64,000 nucleotides of DNA from Nitrososphaerota archaeon (GTDB lineage Archaea; Thermoproteota; Nitrososphaeria_A; Caldarchaeales; JAVZCJ01): the NCBI GenBank assembly GCA_038874475.1, contig JAVZCJ010000002.1, positions 262,964 to 326,963 of the forward strand, read 5' to 3'. The stretch's first letter is position 1. Each line of letters starts with the position of its first letter. Of this stretch, positions 1 to 8,998 are shown one piece after another. The position numbers and the translations under genes are program-made. The notes under the pieces are model-generated. The model had not been told where the DNA came from and did no database searches. It was given only the letters and a program-made list of their open reading frames with translations.

Positions 1-2
1 TA

Positions 3-611
3 AATTTAGCTAATTTCTTTGAATCTCCTATGATACAAACAGATACTTTTACTCCTCCTTTAAAATTTGAAGGGAGAGGACCATATAAAGGAGCTATTGT
101 TTTTGGAGAAAAATATAAAGTTATAGTAGACCAAACTTTTTCATGGAAAAAATTTTGGAAAATGCTTGTAACAACAATGAAAAAATGTGCTAAAGCTGCA
201 AAGAAAGGAGATCTTTTATTTACTGTAGAACCTAGGGTAGGTGAAACGATAAGCAATAGTGATGCAATGTTAAAATTATTAGAAGAAGTAAATGAAGAAA
301 ATTTTGGAGCAGTACTTGATTGTGGACATTTAAATGCTGCTAAAGAACTTATTCCATTATCGATTGAAAAATTAGGAGAAAAAATAATGTATGTTCATGC
401 ATCTGATAATGATGGAAGGGACAATTATCATTTTGCTCCAGGAAAAGGAACAATTGACTGGGATGGAGTATTTCAAGCATTAAAAAAACATAAATTTAAT
501 GGATATGTAGCAATAGATGTAGGTGGAGAAGAAGTAAAAAATAGATTAGATGAAGAAGTATTAGAAGCAAAGAAATTTTTAGAAGAATTATCTAAAAAAC
601 ATGGATTTTAA
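3..611 (+). CDS. Sugar phosphate isomerase/epimerase (TIM barrel), 5' partial
   Basis: The reading frame is open from base 3 with no stop before the first internal Met at base 30, so the N-terminus lies outside the window and the visible 202 codons are the C-terminal part. The protein is of the xylose-isomerase-like TIM-barrel family: VEPRVGE, a D-x-GH segment (LDCGHLN), HASDND and the APGKG-x-IDW motif all match that family. It closely resembles the intact protein at 53227-54138 over the same segment (NSD-x-ML, DNDG, YH-x-APGKG). The stop lies one base before the next gene, so it is probably co-transcribed with the two amidohydrolases. The substrate is unknown; an isomerase or epimerase of sugars or sugar acids is the family expectation. 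Confidence 0.85.
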   Translation, partial: NLANFFESPMIQTDTFTPPLKFEGRGPYKGAIVFGEKYKVIVDQTFSWKKFWKMLVTTMKKCAKAAKKGDLLFTVEPRVGETISNSDAMLKLLEEVNEENFGAVLDCGHLNAAKELIPLSIEKLGEKIMYVHASDNDGRDNYHFAPGKGTIDWDGVFQALKKHKFNGYVAIDVGGEEVKNRLDEEVLEAKKFLEELSKKHGF

Positions 612-612
612 A

Positions 613-1350
613 ATGATAATAGATATTAATATTGAAATTGGTAATGGAATAGAATTCAAATTTTCATTGGAAGAATTAATAAAAATAATGAATGAAAATA
701 ACATAGACAAAGCAGTAGTTTCACCAATTAGAGGAAGATATTACATAGATTTATTTAAAGAAGCAAATAAATATATTAAAGATAGTATTTCAAAATATAA
801 AAATAAACTTTATGGATTTGCAACAGCAAATCCATGGTTTGAAAATGAAGCTAAAATCGAGCTTAGAAAATCTATTAAAGAATATAATCTTAAAGGATTA
901 AAATTATTTCCTTCTATACAAGGATATAAAATAAATCATGAAATTGTTTATCCCTTAATGGAAGAAACAAAAAAATTAAAAATACCTGTTTTTATTTCTT
1001 CAGGATATCCCCCATCAACTCCTTTACAAATTGCTGATTTAGCTGAAGTTTTCCCAGAAATCAATATTATTATGGGTCATAGTGGTTTCACAACTTTTTG
1101 GCTCGAACTTCTTCCAGCAATGAAAAGATGTGAAAATTTATATGGAGAGCTTTCATGTCAAACAAATGTAAGAGCTTTAAAAGAAGCTATAGAAAAAATT
1201 GGAGCTGAAAGATTTCTTTATGGTTCATCCTTACCCTTTTCTCATCCCATTATTGAAATTGAAAAAATAAAACTTTTAAATCTATCTAAAGAAGAAGAAG
1301 AAAAAATTCTTTGGGAAAATGCATTTAAATTGCTTAATATAAAAGAGTGA
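613..1350 (+). CDS. Amidohydrolase-fold protein lacking metal ligands (probable pseudoenzyme)
   Basis: About 245 residues of the amidohydrolase 2 (COG2159) TIM-barrel family, paralogous to the next gene (shared FATANPW/FATANPY, the GLKL-x-P segment, IIMGH and a C-terminal E-N-A segment). The metal site is lost: the strand-1 H-x-H is N-I-E (DINIE), the strand-5 His (ILFHTG in the paralogue) is Ser (VFISSG), and the strand-8 Asp (YGSD) is Ser (YGSS). Only the MGH His remains. The ATG at 613 is preferred over 601 because it gives the family start MIIDI and lies one base after the upstream stop. The frame is intact, so it is selected as a protein. It may be a scaffold or partner of the intact paralogue; that role is inference. 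Confidence 0.8.
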   Translation: MIIDINIEIGNGIEFKFSLEELIKIMNENNIDKAVVSPIRGRYYIDLFKEANKYIKDSISKYKNKLYGFATANPWFENEAKIELRKSIKEYNLKGLKLFPSIQGYKINHEIVYPLMEETKKLKIPVFISSGYPPSTPLQIADLAEVFPEINIIMGHSGFTTFWLELLPAMKRCENLYGELSCQTNVRALKEAIEKIGAERFLYGSSLPFSHPIIEIEKIKLLNLSKEEEEKILWENAFKLLNIKE

Positions 1351-1355
1351 TAATA

Positions 1356-2096
1356 ATGCGTATAATAGATTCTCATGGTCATTATATGGCACTTCCATAT
1401 TTTAGGAAGACTATAGAAGAAGAATTAATTGTTATTATGGACGGTCTTAAAATAGATATGCTTGTTTTAACACCTTTCGAGGGTTTATATAAAAATTCTA
1501 AGGAAGATCATGATAGAATTTATAATGCTTATAAAAAATTTCCAAATAGATTTATTCCATTTGCAACAGCGAATCCATATAATGGAATGGAAGCTTTAAA
1601 AGAAATTGAAAGAACTTTTAAAATGATGAATTTTAAAGGATTAAAGCTTCATCCAATTGTTCAAGCTTTTTCTCCGATTAATCCGATAGTTTATCCATTT
1701 ATAGAGAAAGCAATAGAATATAATGTCCCAATATTGTTTCATACAGGTGATCCAGTTTATGGTATGCCATTTCAATTATGTGAATTAGCTAGAGAATATC
1801 AAAAAGCTACATTTATTATGGGACATATGGGGCTTGGAGAATATTGGTATGATGCAATAAGATCTGCTAAGAAAACAGATAATATATATTTAGATACTAC
1901 TGGATGTAGATATAAAATAGCTATTGAAAAAGCTATTAAAGAAATTGGAGCTGATAGGATATTATATGGTTCAGATATGCCCTTTTTATCAACAGAATTA
2001 GAATTAAAAAAGGTTCTATCGCTTAATATTTCTAATAAAGAATTGGAATTGATTCTTTATGAAAATGCTGCTAAAATATTTAAAATAAAAATTTAA
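1356..2096 (+). CDS. Amidohydrolase 2 family metal-dependent hydrolase or decarboxylase
   Basis: A TIM-barrel amidohydrolase (COG2159) of 246 residues with the full ligand set: HGH near residue 7, ILFHTG, FIMGHMG and YGSDMP. Family members hydrolyse lactones or decarboxylate aromatic acids; the substrate here is not apparent. The ATG at 1356 (MRIIDSHGH) is preferred over the GTG at 1347, which overlaps the preceding stop. It follows the metal-free paralogue after 5 bases, so the two are likely translated together. It runs convergently into the dehydrogenase on the minus strand with a 1-base gap. A third relative lies at 11646-12431. Confidence 0.85.
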   Translation: MRIIDSHGHYMALPYFRKTIEEELIVIMDGLKIDMLVLTPFEGLYKNSKEDHDRIYNAYKKFPNRFIPFATANPYNGMEALKEIERTFKMMNFKGLKLHPIVQAFSPINPIVYPFIEKAIEYNVPILFHTGDPVYGMPFQLCELAREYQKATFIMGHMGLGEYWYDAIRSAKKTDNIYLDTTGCRYKIAIEKAIKEIGADRILYGSDMPFLSTELELKKVLSLNISNKELELILYENAAKIFKIKI

Positions 2097-2097
2097 A

Positions 2098-3066
2098 TTA
2101 CTTCTTAAATTTTTTTACTTCTTCTAAATTAACTACATATTTAGGTACTTTTCCTTGTGATATTAATCTAATATTTTCAACGATAGTTTTTATAGTTCTT
2201 TCATAAGCTTCTTGTGTTAACCCTCCTACATGTGGTGTTGTTAGAACATTAAGAAGATTGTAAATTTCTTCCTTAGGATTGGCTGGTTCTTCCCAAAAAA
2301 CATCTAATGCAGCACCAGCAATCCACCCTTCTTTTAATGCTTTCTCAAGAGCATCTTTATCAACTATTGCTCCACGTGAAATATTTATAAAATATGCTGT
2401 TCTCTTCATTATTGAAAAATGTTCTAAAGAAATAAAGTTTCTTGTTTCTTCTGTTAATGGTAAAGAAACAACTATATAATCTGCTCTAGGTAACAATTCT
2501 TGAAGTTTTTCATTTGTATAAACTTCATCGACGTATTCTACTTTTTCAATTTTTCTTTTAATTCCTATAACATACATATCTAATCCTTTAGCCATTTTTG
2601 CTAATGATTTTCCTATATTTCCTAAACCAATTATAAGCAATGTTTTTCCAGATAATTCATTACCCATCGGGCTAAACCATTTCCTTTCTTTAAAACATTC
2701 TTGAGCAATTTTATATTTTCTTGAAAGCATAAGCATAAACATTAATGCTAATTCAGCTACAGAAGTACTATTTACAGAAGCAATTGCAACATATATTCCA
2801 TTTCGTGAAGCAGCATTTATATCTATTGTTTCAAGTCCAACTCCAAATTGTTGTATAAGAGTAAGTTTATGAGCATTTATTAAAACTTCTTCATCAACTT
2901 TTTGAGAAATCGGAATTAATACATCAATATCGCTTACTTGATTTTTTAAATTAATATTTCTATCAAATGCTATAAGATCGAATAAGTTATCTTTATATTT
3001 AGACAAATACTCATATGCTAAACTGTCTTTTTCAATACATATTAAAACTTTAATTTTTCCAATCAT
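2098..3066 (-). CDS. D-isomer specific 2-hydroxyacid dehydrogenase (NAD-dependent)
   Basis: 322 residues with the family layout: an N-terminal substrate domain, a Rossmann domain with GLGNIG near residue 149, then the catalytic residues Arg (NISRGAIVD), Glu (WEEP) and His (TPHVGG). It interconverts a 2-keto acid and a D-2-hydroxyacid with NAD(H). It is 19 bases downstream of the SIS-domain gene and is the last gene of a sugar ABC transporter operon, so a sugar acid or glyoxylate/hydroxypyruvate-type substrate is likelier than a biosynthetic phosphoglycerate role. There is no C-terminal ACT domain, unlike many SerA proteins. Confidence 0.85.
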   Translation of the reverse strand: MIGKIKVLICIEKDSLAYEYLSKYKDNLFDLIAFDRNINLKNQVSDIDVLIPISQKVDEEVLINAHKLTLIQQFGVGLETIDINAASRNGIYVAIASVNSTSVAELALMFMLMLSRKYKIAQECFKERKWFSPMGNELSGKTLLIIGLGNIGKSLAKMAKGLDMYVIGIKRKIEKVEYVDEVYTNEKLQELLPRADYIVVSLPLTEETRNFISLEHFSIMKRTAYFINISRGAIVDKDALEKALKEGWIAGAALDVFWEEPANPKEEIYNLLNVLTTPHVGGLTQEAYERTIKTIVENIRLISQGKVPKYVVNLEEVKKFKK

Positions 3067-3085
3067 AATATTTCTTATAAATACA

Positions 3086-3838
3086 TTAAAGATGTTTTAT
3101 TCTTCTTTTATATTTTTCAATCCATTTCTTATTTGCTTCATCTCCTCCAGGAATGTTTCCACTAGTCCATATTGGTGGTTCTATTCCTTTTTCAACTAAT
3201 TTTTCTACTGTTCTTGCAACTATAGAATTTACTATGAATGCATTTATAATAGTCGATACTGGTGCAACTTTCTGTTTTATCCCTTCTATTTCTAATACTG
3301 CATCTCCAAACGGCATGTAACCATTTATTACGATATCTGCAATTTCAAATAAATTTTTCTTACTTGGATGTCTTGCAGGATGATCCAATGGAACTTTCTT
3401 AGAAAATTCAGGAGAAGTTATTGCGATAACTATTAAACCAAGCTTTTTAGCTTCTAAAGCAGTATCTATAGTAGCACTATTAATTCCATATTGATTTGCA
3501 ACAATCATTATATCTCCTTCTTTTAAATCATAATTTTTTAATATTGATTGAGCATATCCTGGAGTTCTTTCAACTAATGTTGATCTTATAGCTCCAAATG
3601 CTAAATTAACTCCTGGGTCTAATATTGAATTTATTGGAACTAAACCACCTGACCTATAGAACATTTCTTCAGCAGCAATATTAGAATGCCCACCAGTTCC
3701 AAAAACATGAATCATTTTATTTTCAATGATTGCTTTAGAAATAGCTTCAGCTGCTTTTTCAATATTTTCTTTCTCATTATTCCTTATCTTTTCTAATGTT
3801 TCACATACTTTTTCAAAATATTTATCTATAATGTCCAT
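3086..3838 (-). CDS. SIS-domain sugar isomerase-like protein
   Basis: About 250 residues. The FGTGGHSN segment near residue 50, the IVANQYG strand and the DHPARHP-S segment match SIS proteins of the UPF0309 type, which bind sugar phosphates. The start at the ATG at 3838 is chosen over the longer GTG at 3847 because GGTGGAT lies directly upstream of it as a ribosome binding site. It is located between the transporter permease and the hydroxyacid dehydrogenase, all in one direction, and probably acts on the imported sugar. A regulator role is excluded because no DNA-binding domain is present. Confidence 0.8.
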   Translation of the reverse strand: MDIIDKYFEKVCETLEKIRNNEKENIEKAAEAISKAIIENKMIHVFGTGGHSNIAAEEMFYRSGGLVPINSILDPGVNLAFGAIRSTLVERTPGYAQSILKNYDLKEGDIMIVANQYGINSATIDTALEAKKLGLIVIAITSPEFSKKVPLDHPARHPSKKNLFEIADIVINGYMPFGDAVLEIEGIKQKVAPVSTIINAFIVNSIVARTVEKLVEKGIEPPIWTSGNIPGGDEANKKWIEKYKRRIKHL

Positions 3839-3925
3839 ATTATCCACCTTAATTAATGTTATTAAAAATATTAAAATATAAAAACTTTAACCTGAAATTT
3901 AGAATATTTTATTTCTTAAAATTTA

Positions 3926-4741
3926 TTATCTTTTTAAAGCAAGAGTAACTAATCCTCTCATGTAATGTTCACTTAACATGATGAAAAGTATTATCGTTGG
4001 TAATGATCCTATAACTGATGCTGCTGATGCTATCCCCCAATCCACACCCATTAATCCAGTTATATACGTTGCAATTCCTAAAGGAACAGTGGCCATTTCA
4101 GATGTTGAAACCATAACCAATGGTATTGTAAATTCATTCCATGAGTTAATAAATTCTGTTAAAGCTACTACTATTAAAGCTGGTTTTGCTATTGGTAAAT
4201 AAATTTTTGTAATAACATTCCATTCAGAACATCCATCAAGTAAAGCACTTTCACGATAATCAATCGGTATACTTATAAAGAATTGCCTCATTAAAAATAC
4301 TGAAAATGGAGTTCCAAGCATAGCAAAAATAATACCAAAATAAGTATTTGTTAGATTCATTTTAGCAAATAAAATATATAATGGGACTAACCTAATAAAT
4401 CCAGGTATAGACATGGATAAAAGTGTTAAAGCAAATAGATTATTTGAAAAAGGGGGTTTTTGAGAAAGCGCATAGCCTGCGGCAGAAACTATTAATACAT
4501 TTAATATTGTTACAGAAGTGGATATTATAATACTATTTAACATCCATCTTAAAAAAAATCCCCCACTAACTAATGTAATATAATTCCAAAGATTTATTGG
4601 TGCAAAATAATCAGTAATAGCTACGATATAAGTTTTTATAGTGGATAATCGAATTAAATAAAAAAGTGGGACGCATATCAATATAGATAAAACGATAAGT
4701 AAAAAATAAATTAAAATATTTACTACTTTTTCACTTTCCAT
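3926..4741 (-). CDS. Carbohydrate ABC transporter permease, MalG type
   Basis: 271 residues with about six hydrophobic segments and a cytoplasmic EAA-type loop (E-S-A-L-L-D-G followed by I-Y-L-P) near residue 165, which contacts the ATPase. It is the second inner-membrane subunit of a CUT1-type importer and starts directly after the partner permease stop (4742). No ATPase gene is found in the cluster. It ends about 90 bases before the SIS gene. Confidence 0.9.
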   Translation of the reverse strand: MESEKVVNILIYFLLIVLSILICVPLFYLIRLSTIKTYIVAITDYFAPINLWNYITLVSGGFFLRWMLNSIIISTSVTILNVLIVSAAGYALSQKPPFSNNLFALTLLSMSIPGFIRLVPLYILFAKMNLTNTYFGIIFAMLGTPFSVFLMRQFFISIPIDYRESALLDGCSEWNVITKIYLPIAKPALIVVALTEFINSWNEFTIPLVMVSTSEMATVPLGIATYITGLMGVDWGIASAASVIGSLPTIILFIMLSEHYMRGLVTLALKR

Positions 4742-5611
4742 TTAAGTTCCACCTAACAACTTCTTTTGAATGATATATATAGTTATAACTAATAAGAAAA
4801 ATATGGTTAATATGCTACATGTATAACCAAATTTATAATTTATCCAACCAACTTGATATGCATACCAAAGTAAATTAGTTGATGCATATCCGGGCCCACC
4901 AGCACTTATTATAAATATTGATGTAAATAAAAATAAAGCATAAATAATAAGCATAAATGTCACTAAAAATATTACTGGTTTTAGAAGTGGTAATGTGATA
5001 TGAAAAAATGTTTGTCTACTTTTCGCCCCATCAATCTTAGCTGCTTCATAATATTCCTTAGGTATACTAAGCAAGCCGCTTAAGAATATTAATGAGAAAT
5101 AACCTATGTCCCTCCATACATGAGAAAGTGATATACTTAAAATAACATATTCCTTAGATAAAAAATTTATATTTTTATGGAAAAGCTTAAGACATATGTC
5201 GCTTAAAAATCCTATTGATGGCATATACATTGCACGCCAAATCGCTGAACTAATAACATAAGAAATTATATAAGGGATTATTAATATGATCATAAATATT
5301 CTTCTAAATTTCCTAATCTTTAATAACATTTCAGCTATTATTAAAGAAATAATGAAGATACTTGGTAACATTGCTAATATATAAAAAAGAGAATTTTTAA
5401 ATGCAATCCAAAAAATATTATCTTGAGCTAAAGCTTCATAATTTTTAAATCCAATAAATTCGGGTGTTGATACTATAAGATATTCAAGCTTAAAGAAACT
5501 TAATATAATTGTTAAAATCATTGGCCCTATATAAAAGAAAAAAAGGAAAAAAATATAAGGGGAAAGTAGAATATATTGTTCTTTATACCCTTTAAAGCTT
5601 TTTAATTTCAT
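4742..5611 (-). CDS. Carbohydrate ABC transporter permease, MalF type
   Basis: 289 residues with an N-terminal membrane segment near residues 15-35 (SPYIFFLFFF), about six membrane spans and the EAA loop (YYEAAKIDGA, then LPLLKP) near residue 185. The start codon overlaps the stop of the binding-protein gene in a TAATG arrangement, pointing to translational coupling. It forms the channel with the MalG-type subunit encoded immediately downstream. Confidence 0.9.
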   Translation of the reverse strand: MKLKSFKGYKEQYILLSPYIFFLFFFYIGPMILTIILSFFKLEYLIVSTPEFIGFKNYEALAQDNIFWIAFKNSLFYILAMLPSIFIISLIIAEMLLKIRKFRRIFMIILIIPYIISYVISSAIWRAMYMPSIGFLSDICLKLFHKNINFLSKEYVILSISLSHVWRDIGYFSLIFLSGLLSIPKEYYEAAKIDGAKSRQTFFHITLPLLKPVIFLVTFMLIIYALFLFTSIFIISAGGPGYASTNLLWYAYQVGWINYKFGYTCSILTIFFLLVITIYIIQKKLLGGT

Positions 5612-6939
5612 TAGCCTTTGATTGCCTCCAAGGCTCTTTTTTGCATATCTTTGACTGCTTGTTCTGGTGTTTTTTCTCCTATTAGAACCAAATGCATTTC
5701 TTCATTATATATTGCTGTTATTGCAGCATGATAAGGAAATGGTTTTGGCCTATGAGCATTAGCTCTAAATTTTAGAATTAAATTTAAGAAATCTTCTCCT
5801 GCTGTACCTTTAACAACTTCTCTTAACATATCGTAATATGGACCTTTCATTACAGGCTCTCTTTTTACAGATTTAACAATCCATTCTTGCCCTTTTGGAC
5901 TTATAAAGTATTTTATTAATTTTTTAGCAGCATCTTGTTTTTCTGGAGGACAAGTTTTGAACATAGCTAAGCCTCCCGGTTCCCACCATATTTCCACTTT
6001 ACCTGTGGGTCCGATAGGTTGAGTAACTACTTTGAAATGCAAATTAGGATAATTTTTAGGCCATAGATCAGATACGTATGGTAAAGTTGTTGCATATATG
6101 TGTATTCCTTGCCTACCAGCAGGCCAATATTCAGAAATCTCTGGAGTGATGGATTCAAATCCAGGCGGCATGTAAGGTTTCAAACTAGCTATAAACTTTA
6201 CAGCTTCTAGTACTTGAGGTGAGTCGAGAATTGGATTGCCATTTTCATCAAATACTTCTCCCCCAAAAATATGTACCCAACTTAAGAAAACACCAGTAGC
6301 CCTAGTATTACCTGGGTATACATATCCCCAAGTATCTATAACTCCATCTTTATCTCTGTCTAATCTGAGTTTATCAAGTAAATAAAGAAAATCATTCAAA
6401 GTCCATTCTCCACTTGCCATTTTATCTATCATTTCATCTGGTATACCAGCTTCTTTAAATAAATCTACATTTATAACCGCCAAAGAACTAGCACCATAAA
6501 ATGGTATCCAATAATAATGTCCACCTTTAACATAAAAATCTAGTGTGCCTTCAGGGTCTATAAGGTCTCCACGAATTTCTTTAGCTAAATCGTCTAATGG
6601 AAGAAAGCCACCAAGATGCTGTATTGAAGCATAACGATCGCCTGTAACCATAGTTACATCAGGCCCCTTACCTGCAGCTAAAGCTGCTTTTAGTTTATCT
6701 ACAAGTTCAGCCCATGGAACAACCAAATATGATACTTTTATATTAGTTTCTTTTTCAAAATCGCTTAATAATTTAGTTAGATCTTCTTCAATTCCTACTT
6801 TGACGGGACAAAACCATAATTCCAATTCTATCTTAGGCTTAGGCATTAAGTAATAATATGAAATGCCTGCTAGTGCAACAACTATTATTACAATGACAAT
6901 TATTATTGCTTGAATTTTGGTTATTGATTTTCTATTCAT
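5611..6939 (-). CDS. Extracellular solute-binding protein (sugar ABC transporter)
   Basis: 442 residues. A single N-terminal hydrophobic segment (residues about 9-28) is followed by a family 1 binding fold: ELWFCP, GKGPDVT, GYVYPGN and a C-terminal FISPKGQEW. The start is the ATG at 6939, with AGGTGGGAG as ribosome binding site; the GTG at 6948 lies inside that site. It captures a sugar outside the cell for the two permeases downstream. The N-terminal anchor differs from the cassette shared by the binding proteins at 9950 and 19098. Confidence 0.9.
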   Translation of the reverse strand: MNRKSITKIQAIIIVIVIIVVALAGISYYYLMPKPKIELELWFCPVKVGIEEDLTKLLSDFEKETNIKVSYLVVPWAELVDKLKAALAAGKGPDVTMVTGDRYASIQHLGGFLPLDDLAKEIRGDLIDPEGTLDFYVKGGHYYWIPFYGASSLAVINVDLFKEAGIPDEMIDKMASGEWTLNDFLYLLDKLRLDRDKDGVIDTWGYVYPGNTRATGVFLSWVHIFGGEVFDENGNPILDSPQVLEAVKFIASLKPYMPPGFESITPEISEYWPAGRQGIHIYATTLPYVSDLWPKNYPNLHFKVVTQPIGPTGKVEIWWEPGGLAMFKTCPPEKQDAAKKLIKYFISPKGQEWIVKSVKREPVMKGPYYDMLREVVKGTAGEDFLNLILKFRANAHRPKPFPYHAAITAIYNEEMHLVLIGEKTPEQAVKDMQKRALEAIKG

Positions 6940-7020
6940 TTCTCCCACCTTTTTTAGTCAAGTAATTATAAATCAAAAAAATATTTAAACTTTATACTTT
7001 TATTGACATATATTAAAAAA

Positions 7021-8109
7021 TCAATGTGATTTTCTAATTTTTTCTACAATATCTCTATAATAATTAAAATTTTCTAGAGGCATTTCTGGAGGTATTCCAC
7101 CAGCACTTCTTAGAATAAATCCCTCACTTCCAAGAGTTTTTACTACTTCAATAATGTGTTTACATAAATCATTTTTGGTCATCCTTCCGATATCTCTTGT
7201 AATTCCACCGACTAAGGTTATTTTATCTCCATATTTTTCTTTTACTTCAAATAAATTTATGTTATCATTTGGATCAAGAGGATCGATCCAATCGTATCCG
7301 ATATCTATTATATCATCAAATAATTGCATAATATTTCCATGTGAATGACGCAAAGCTTTAGCACCTTTTTTATGGATCCTTCTAACTATTTCTTCTTCCC
7401 ATGGTTTAAATAATTTTCTAAACTTAATTGGATTAAAGAATGTTTTCTCTTTATACGCTAAATCTCCTGTAATCCATATAGCATCAACATTTACTTCTTC
7501 TATAACTACTTCAGAAAATTCTATTAATGGTTTAAAAGCTAATTCTATTAGTTTTTTTGCAAAATTCTCATCTTTCATTATATCTATTAAAAATGTGTCT
7601 AAATCTCTTAAAAACATCCATGTTGCTGCAAACGGATCTTTTACTTCACTTATTACAAAATATCCTAACTCATGATATTTTTTTACTTTCTCTTTTAAAG
7701 AATTTATTTTTGGCATAAATGAATTTATTTCTATTTCCTTAATTTTATCTAAATCTTCTTTATATCTTATTGATGGTGAAAGTGTTTTTATAAAATGGGG
7801 TTTTTTCCTATAATAAAACATTCCACCAAATGGAACTTTAGTAATTGCATAATATTCATTATTATAAAGTGTTTCAATAAATATTCCATTAGTTGGGCCG
7901 CTTACTATAGGAACATTTATAATATCTGAATTAAAAAGTTTTGCAATAAAAATATTTTTCGATATATCATCTGCGTTTAAATATTTTTCTCCTAGAAATA
8001 AACTTTCTGCTTCAAATGAAGTGAAGAAGTCCCAATAAGGTATAATATCTACCTTTTCAAATTCTAAAGCTTTATAAACTCTTTCTCTTGAATTCATTTT
8101 CCAATCCAT
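7021..8109 (-). CDS. Uroporphyrinogen decarboxylase-fold protein (URO-D/methyltransferase-like)
   Basis: 362 residues beginning with NSRERV-x-KALEFEKVD-x-IPYW, typical of URO-D-like proteins of the MtaA/CmuA superfamily rather than heme-pathway HemE. The zinc-binding area, usually His-x-Cys, reads R-H-S-H-G-N, so a Cys is replaced by His and classic methyl-transfer zinc chemistry is uncertain. It sits 39 bases after a sugar permease and 82 bases before the next transporter operon, as in other genomes where such genes accompany sugar transporters. The true activity is unknown. ATG 8109 is used; ATG 8097 is also possible. Confidence 0.75.
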   Translation of the reverse strand: MDWKMNSRERVYKALEFEKVDIIPYWDFFTSFEAESLFLGEKYLNADDISKNIFIAKLFNSDIINVPIVSGPTNGIFIETLYNNEYYAITKVPFGGMFYYRKKPHFIKTLSPSIRYKEDLDKIKEIEINSFMPKINSLKEKVKKYHELGYFVISEVKDPFAATWMFLRDLDTFLIDIMKDENFAKKLIELAFKPLIEFSEVVIEEVNVDAIWITGDLAYKEKTFFNPIKFRKLFKPWEEEIVRRIHKKGAKALRHSHGNIMQLFDDIIDIGYDWIDPLDPNDNINLFEVKEKYGDKITLVGGITRDIGRMTKNDLCKHIIEVVKTLGSEGFILRSAGGIPPEMPLENFNYYRDIVEKIRKSH

Positions 8110-8148
8110 CTTACTTTAAGGCTTATACGTTTATTTATATACTTAAAA

Positions 8149-8988
8149 TTATCTTTTTATACCTGCTCTCTCTCTTAAAATTATTCCTGTTTGTATTTGT
8201 TTTTGGAAAAATAGGAATATTAAAATTGTGGGAATTATAGATATTATGCATGCAGCAGACATAAGGTTCCAGTTAGCTCCAAACATTCCCCACGATATTG
8301 TAGCTATTCCTACCGGAACTGTAAACATGCTGCTTTTCCTGAGCATTACTAAAGGATAAAGGAACATATTCCAATGCATAATAAATTTTAATGCAGCAAC
8401 TGTTAATAAAGCGGGCTTGCACACTGGAAGTATTATTCTCCAATAAATTCCAATTTCTGAGCTACCATCTATTCTTGCAGAATCTAGGATGTCAGATGGA
8501 ACATTTAATATATATTGTCTCATTAAGAAAACTCCAGTCGGAGAAATTATTCCAGGCAATATAAGTGCTAATAAATTATTTATTAATCCTAAAGATCCCA
8601 TTAGTTTAAATAAAGGAATGATTACTGCTTGTTCAGGAATCATTAAATACGATATCACAAGTAAAAATATAAAATTCCTTCCTTTAAAATCACCCTTTGC
8701 TAATGGATAAGCTATTAAAGAATCTAAAAAAACTGTGAAAATACTTACAGACCCGGCATATATAAATGTATTAATAAGCCAATTAATCATTTCTGTTGCT
8801 ATTAATACATGTAAATATTCATCAATCCTCGGATTTAAAGGAATTAATGAAAAAGAAAAACCATAACCTCCTAAAGATACTATAATCATATGATATAGTG
8901 GAAAAATTGTAACTAAAGCAAATATGATTAAGATCGTATAAATTATTATACGAGAAAAACTTACTTTGTGAATTCTCTCCAATAACAT
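8149..8988 (-). CDS. Carbohydrate ABC transporter permease, MalG type
   Basis: About 279 residues with six hydrophobic spans and an EAA loop (DSARIDG, then ILPVCKPAL) near residue 180. The ATG at 8988 is preferred because GAGGTG lies 6 bases upstream; the longer GTG start is within that site. It pairs with the MalF-type gene that ends 10 bases upstream. No ATPase is encoded nearby. Confidence 0.88.
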   Translation of the reverse strand: MLLERIHKVSFSRIIIYTILIIFALVTIFPLYHMIIVSLGGYGFSFSLIPLNPRIDEYLHVLIATEMINWLINTFIYAGSVSIFTVFLDSLIAYPLAKGDFKGRNFIFLLVISYLMIPEQAVIIPLFKLMGSLGLINNLLALILPGIISPTGVFLMRQYILNVPSDILDSARIDGSSEIGIYWRIILPVCKPALLTVAALKFIMHWNMFLYPLVMLRKSSMFTVPVGIATISWGMFGANWNLMSAACIISIIPTILIFLFFQKQIQTGIILRERAGIKR

Positions 8989-8998
8989 TTTTTGCACC

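Noticed and set aside
613-1350. Calling the first amidohydrolase a broken pseudogene
   Set aside because: The frame is uninterrupted and fold motifs are conserved; only the metal ligands are replaced, so a pseudoenzyme is a better description.
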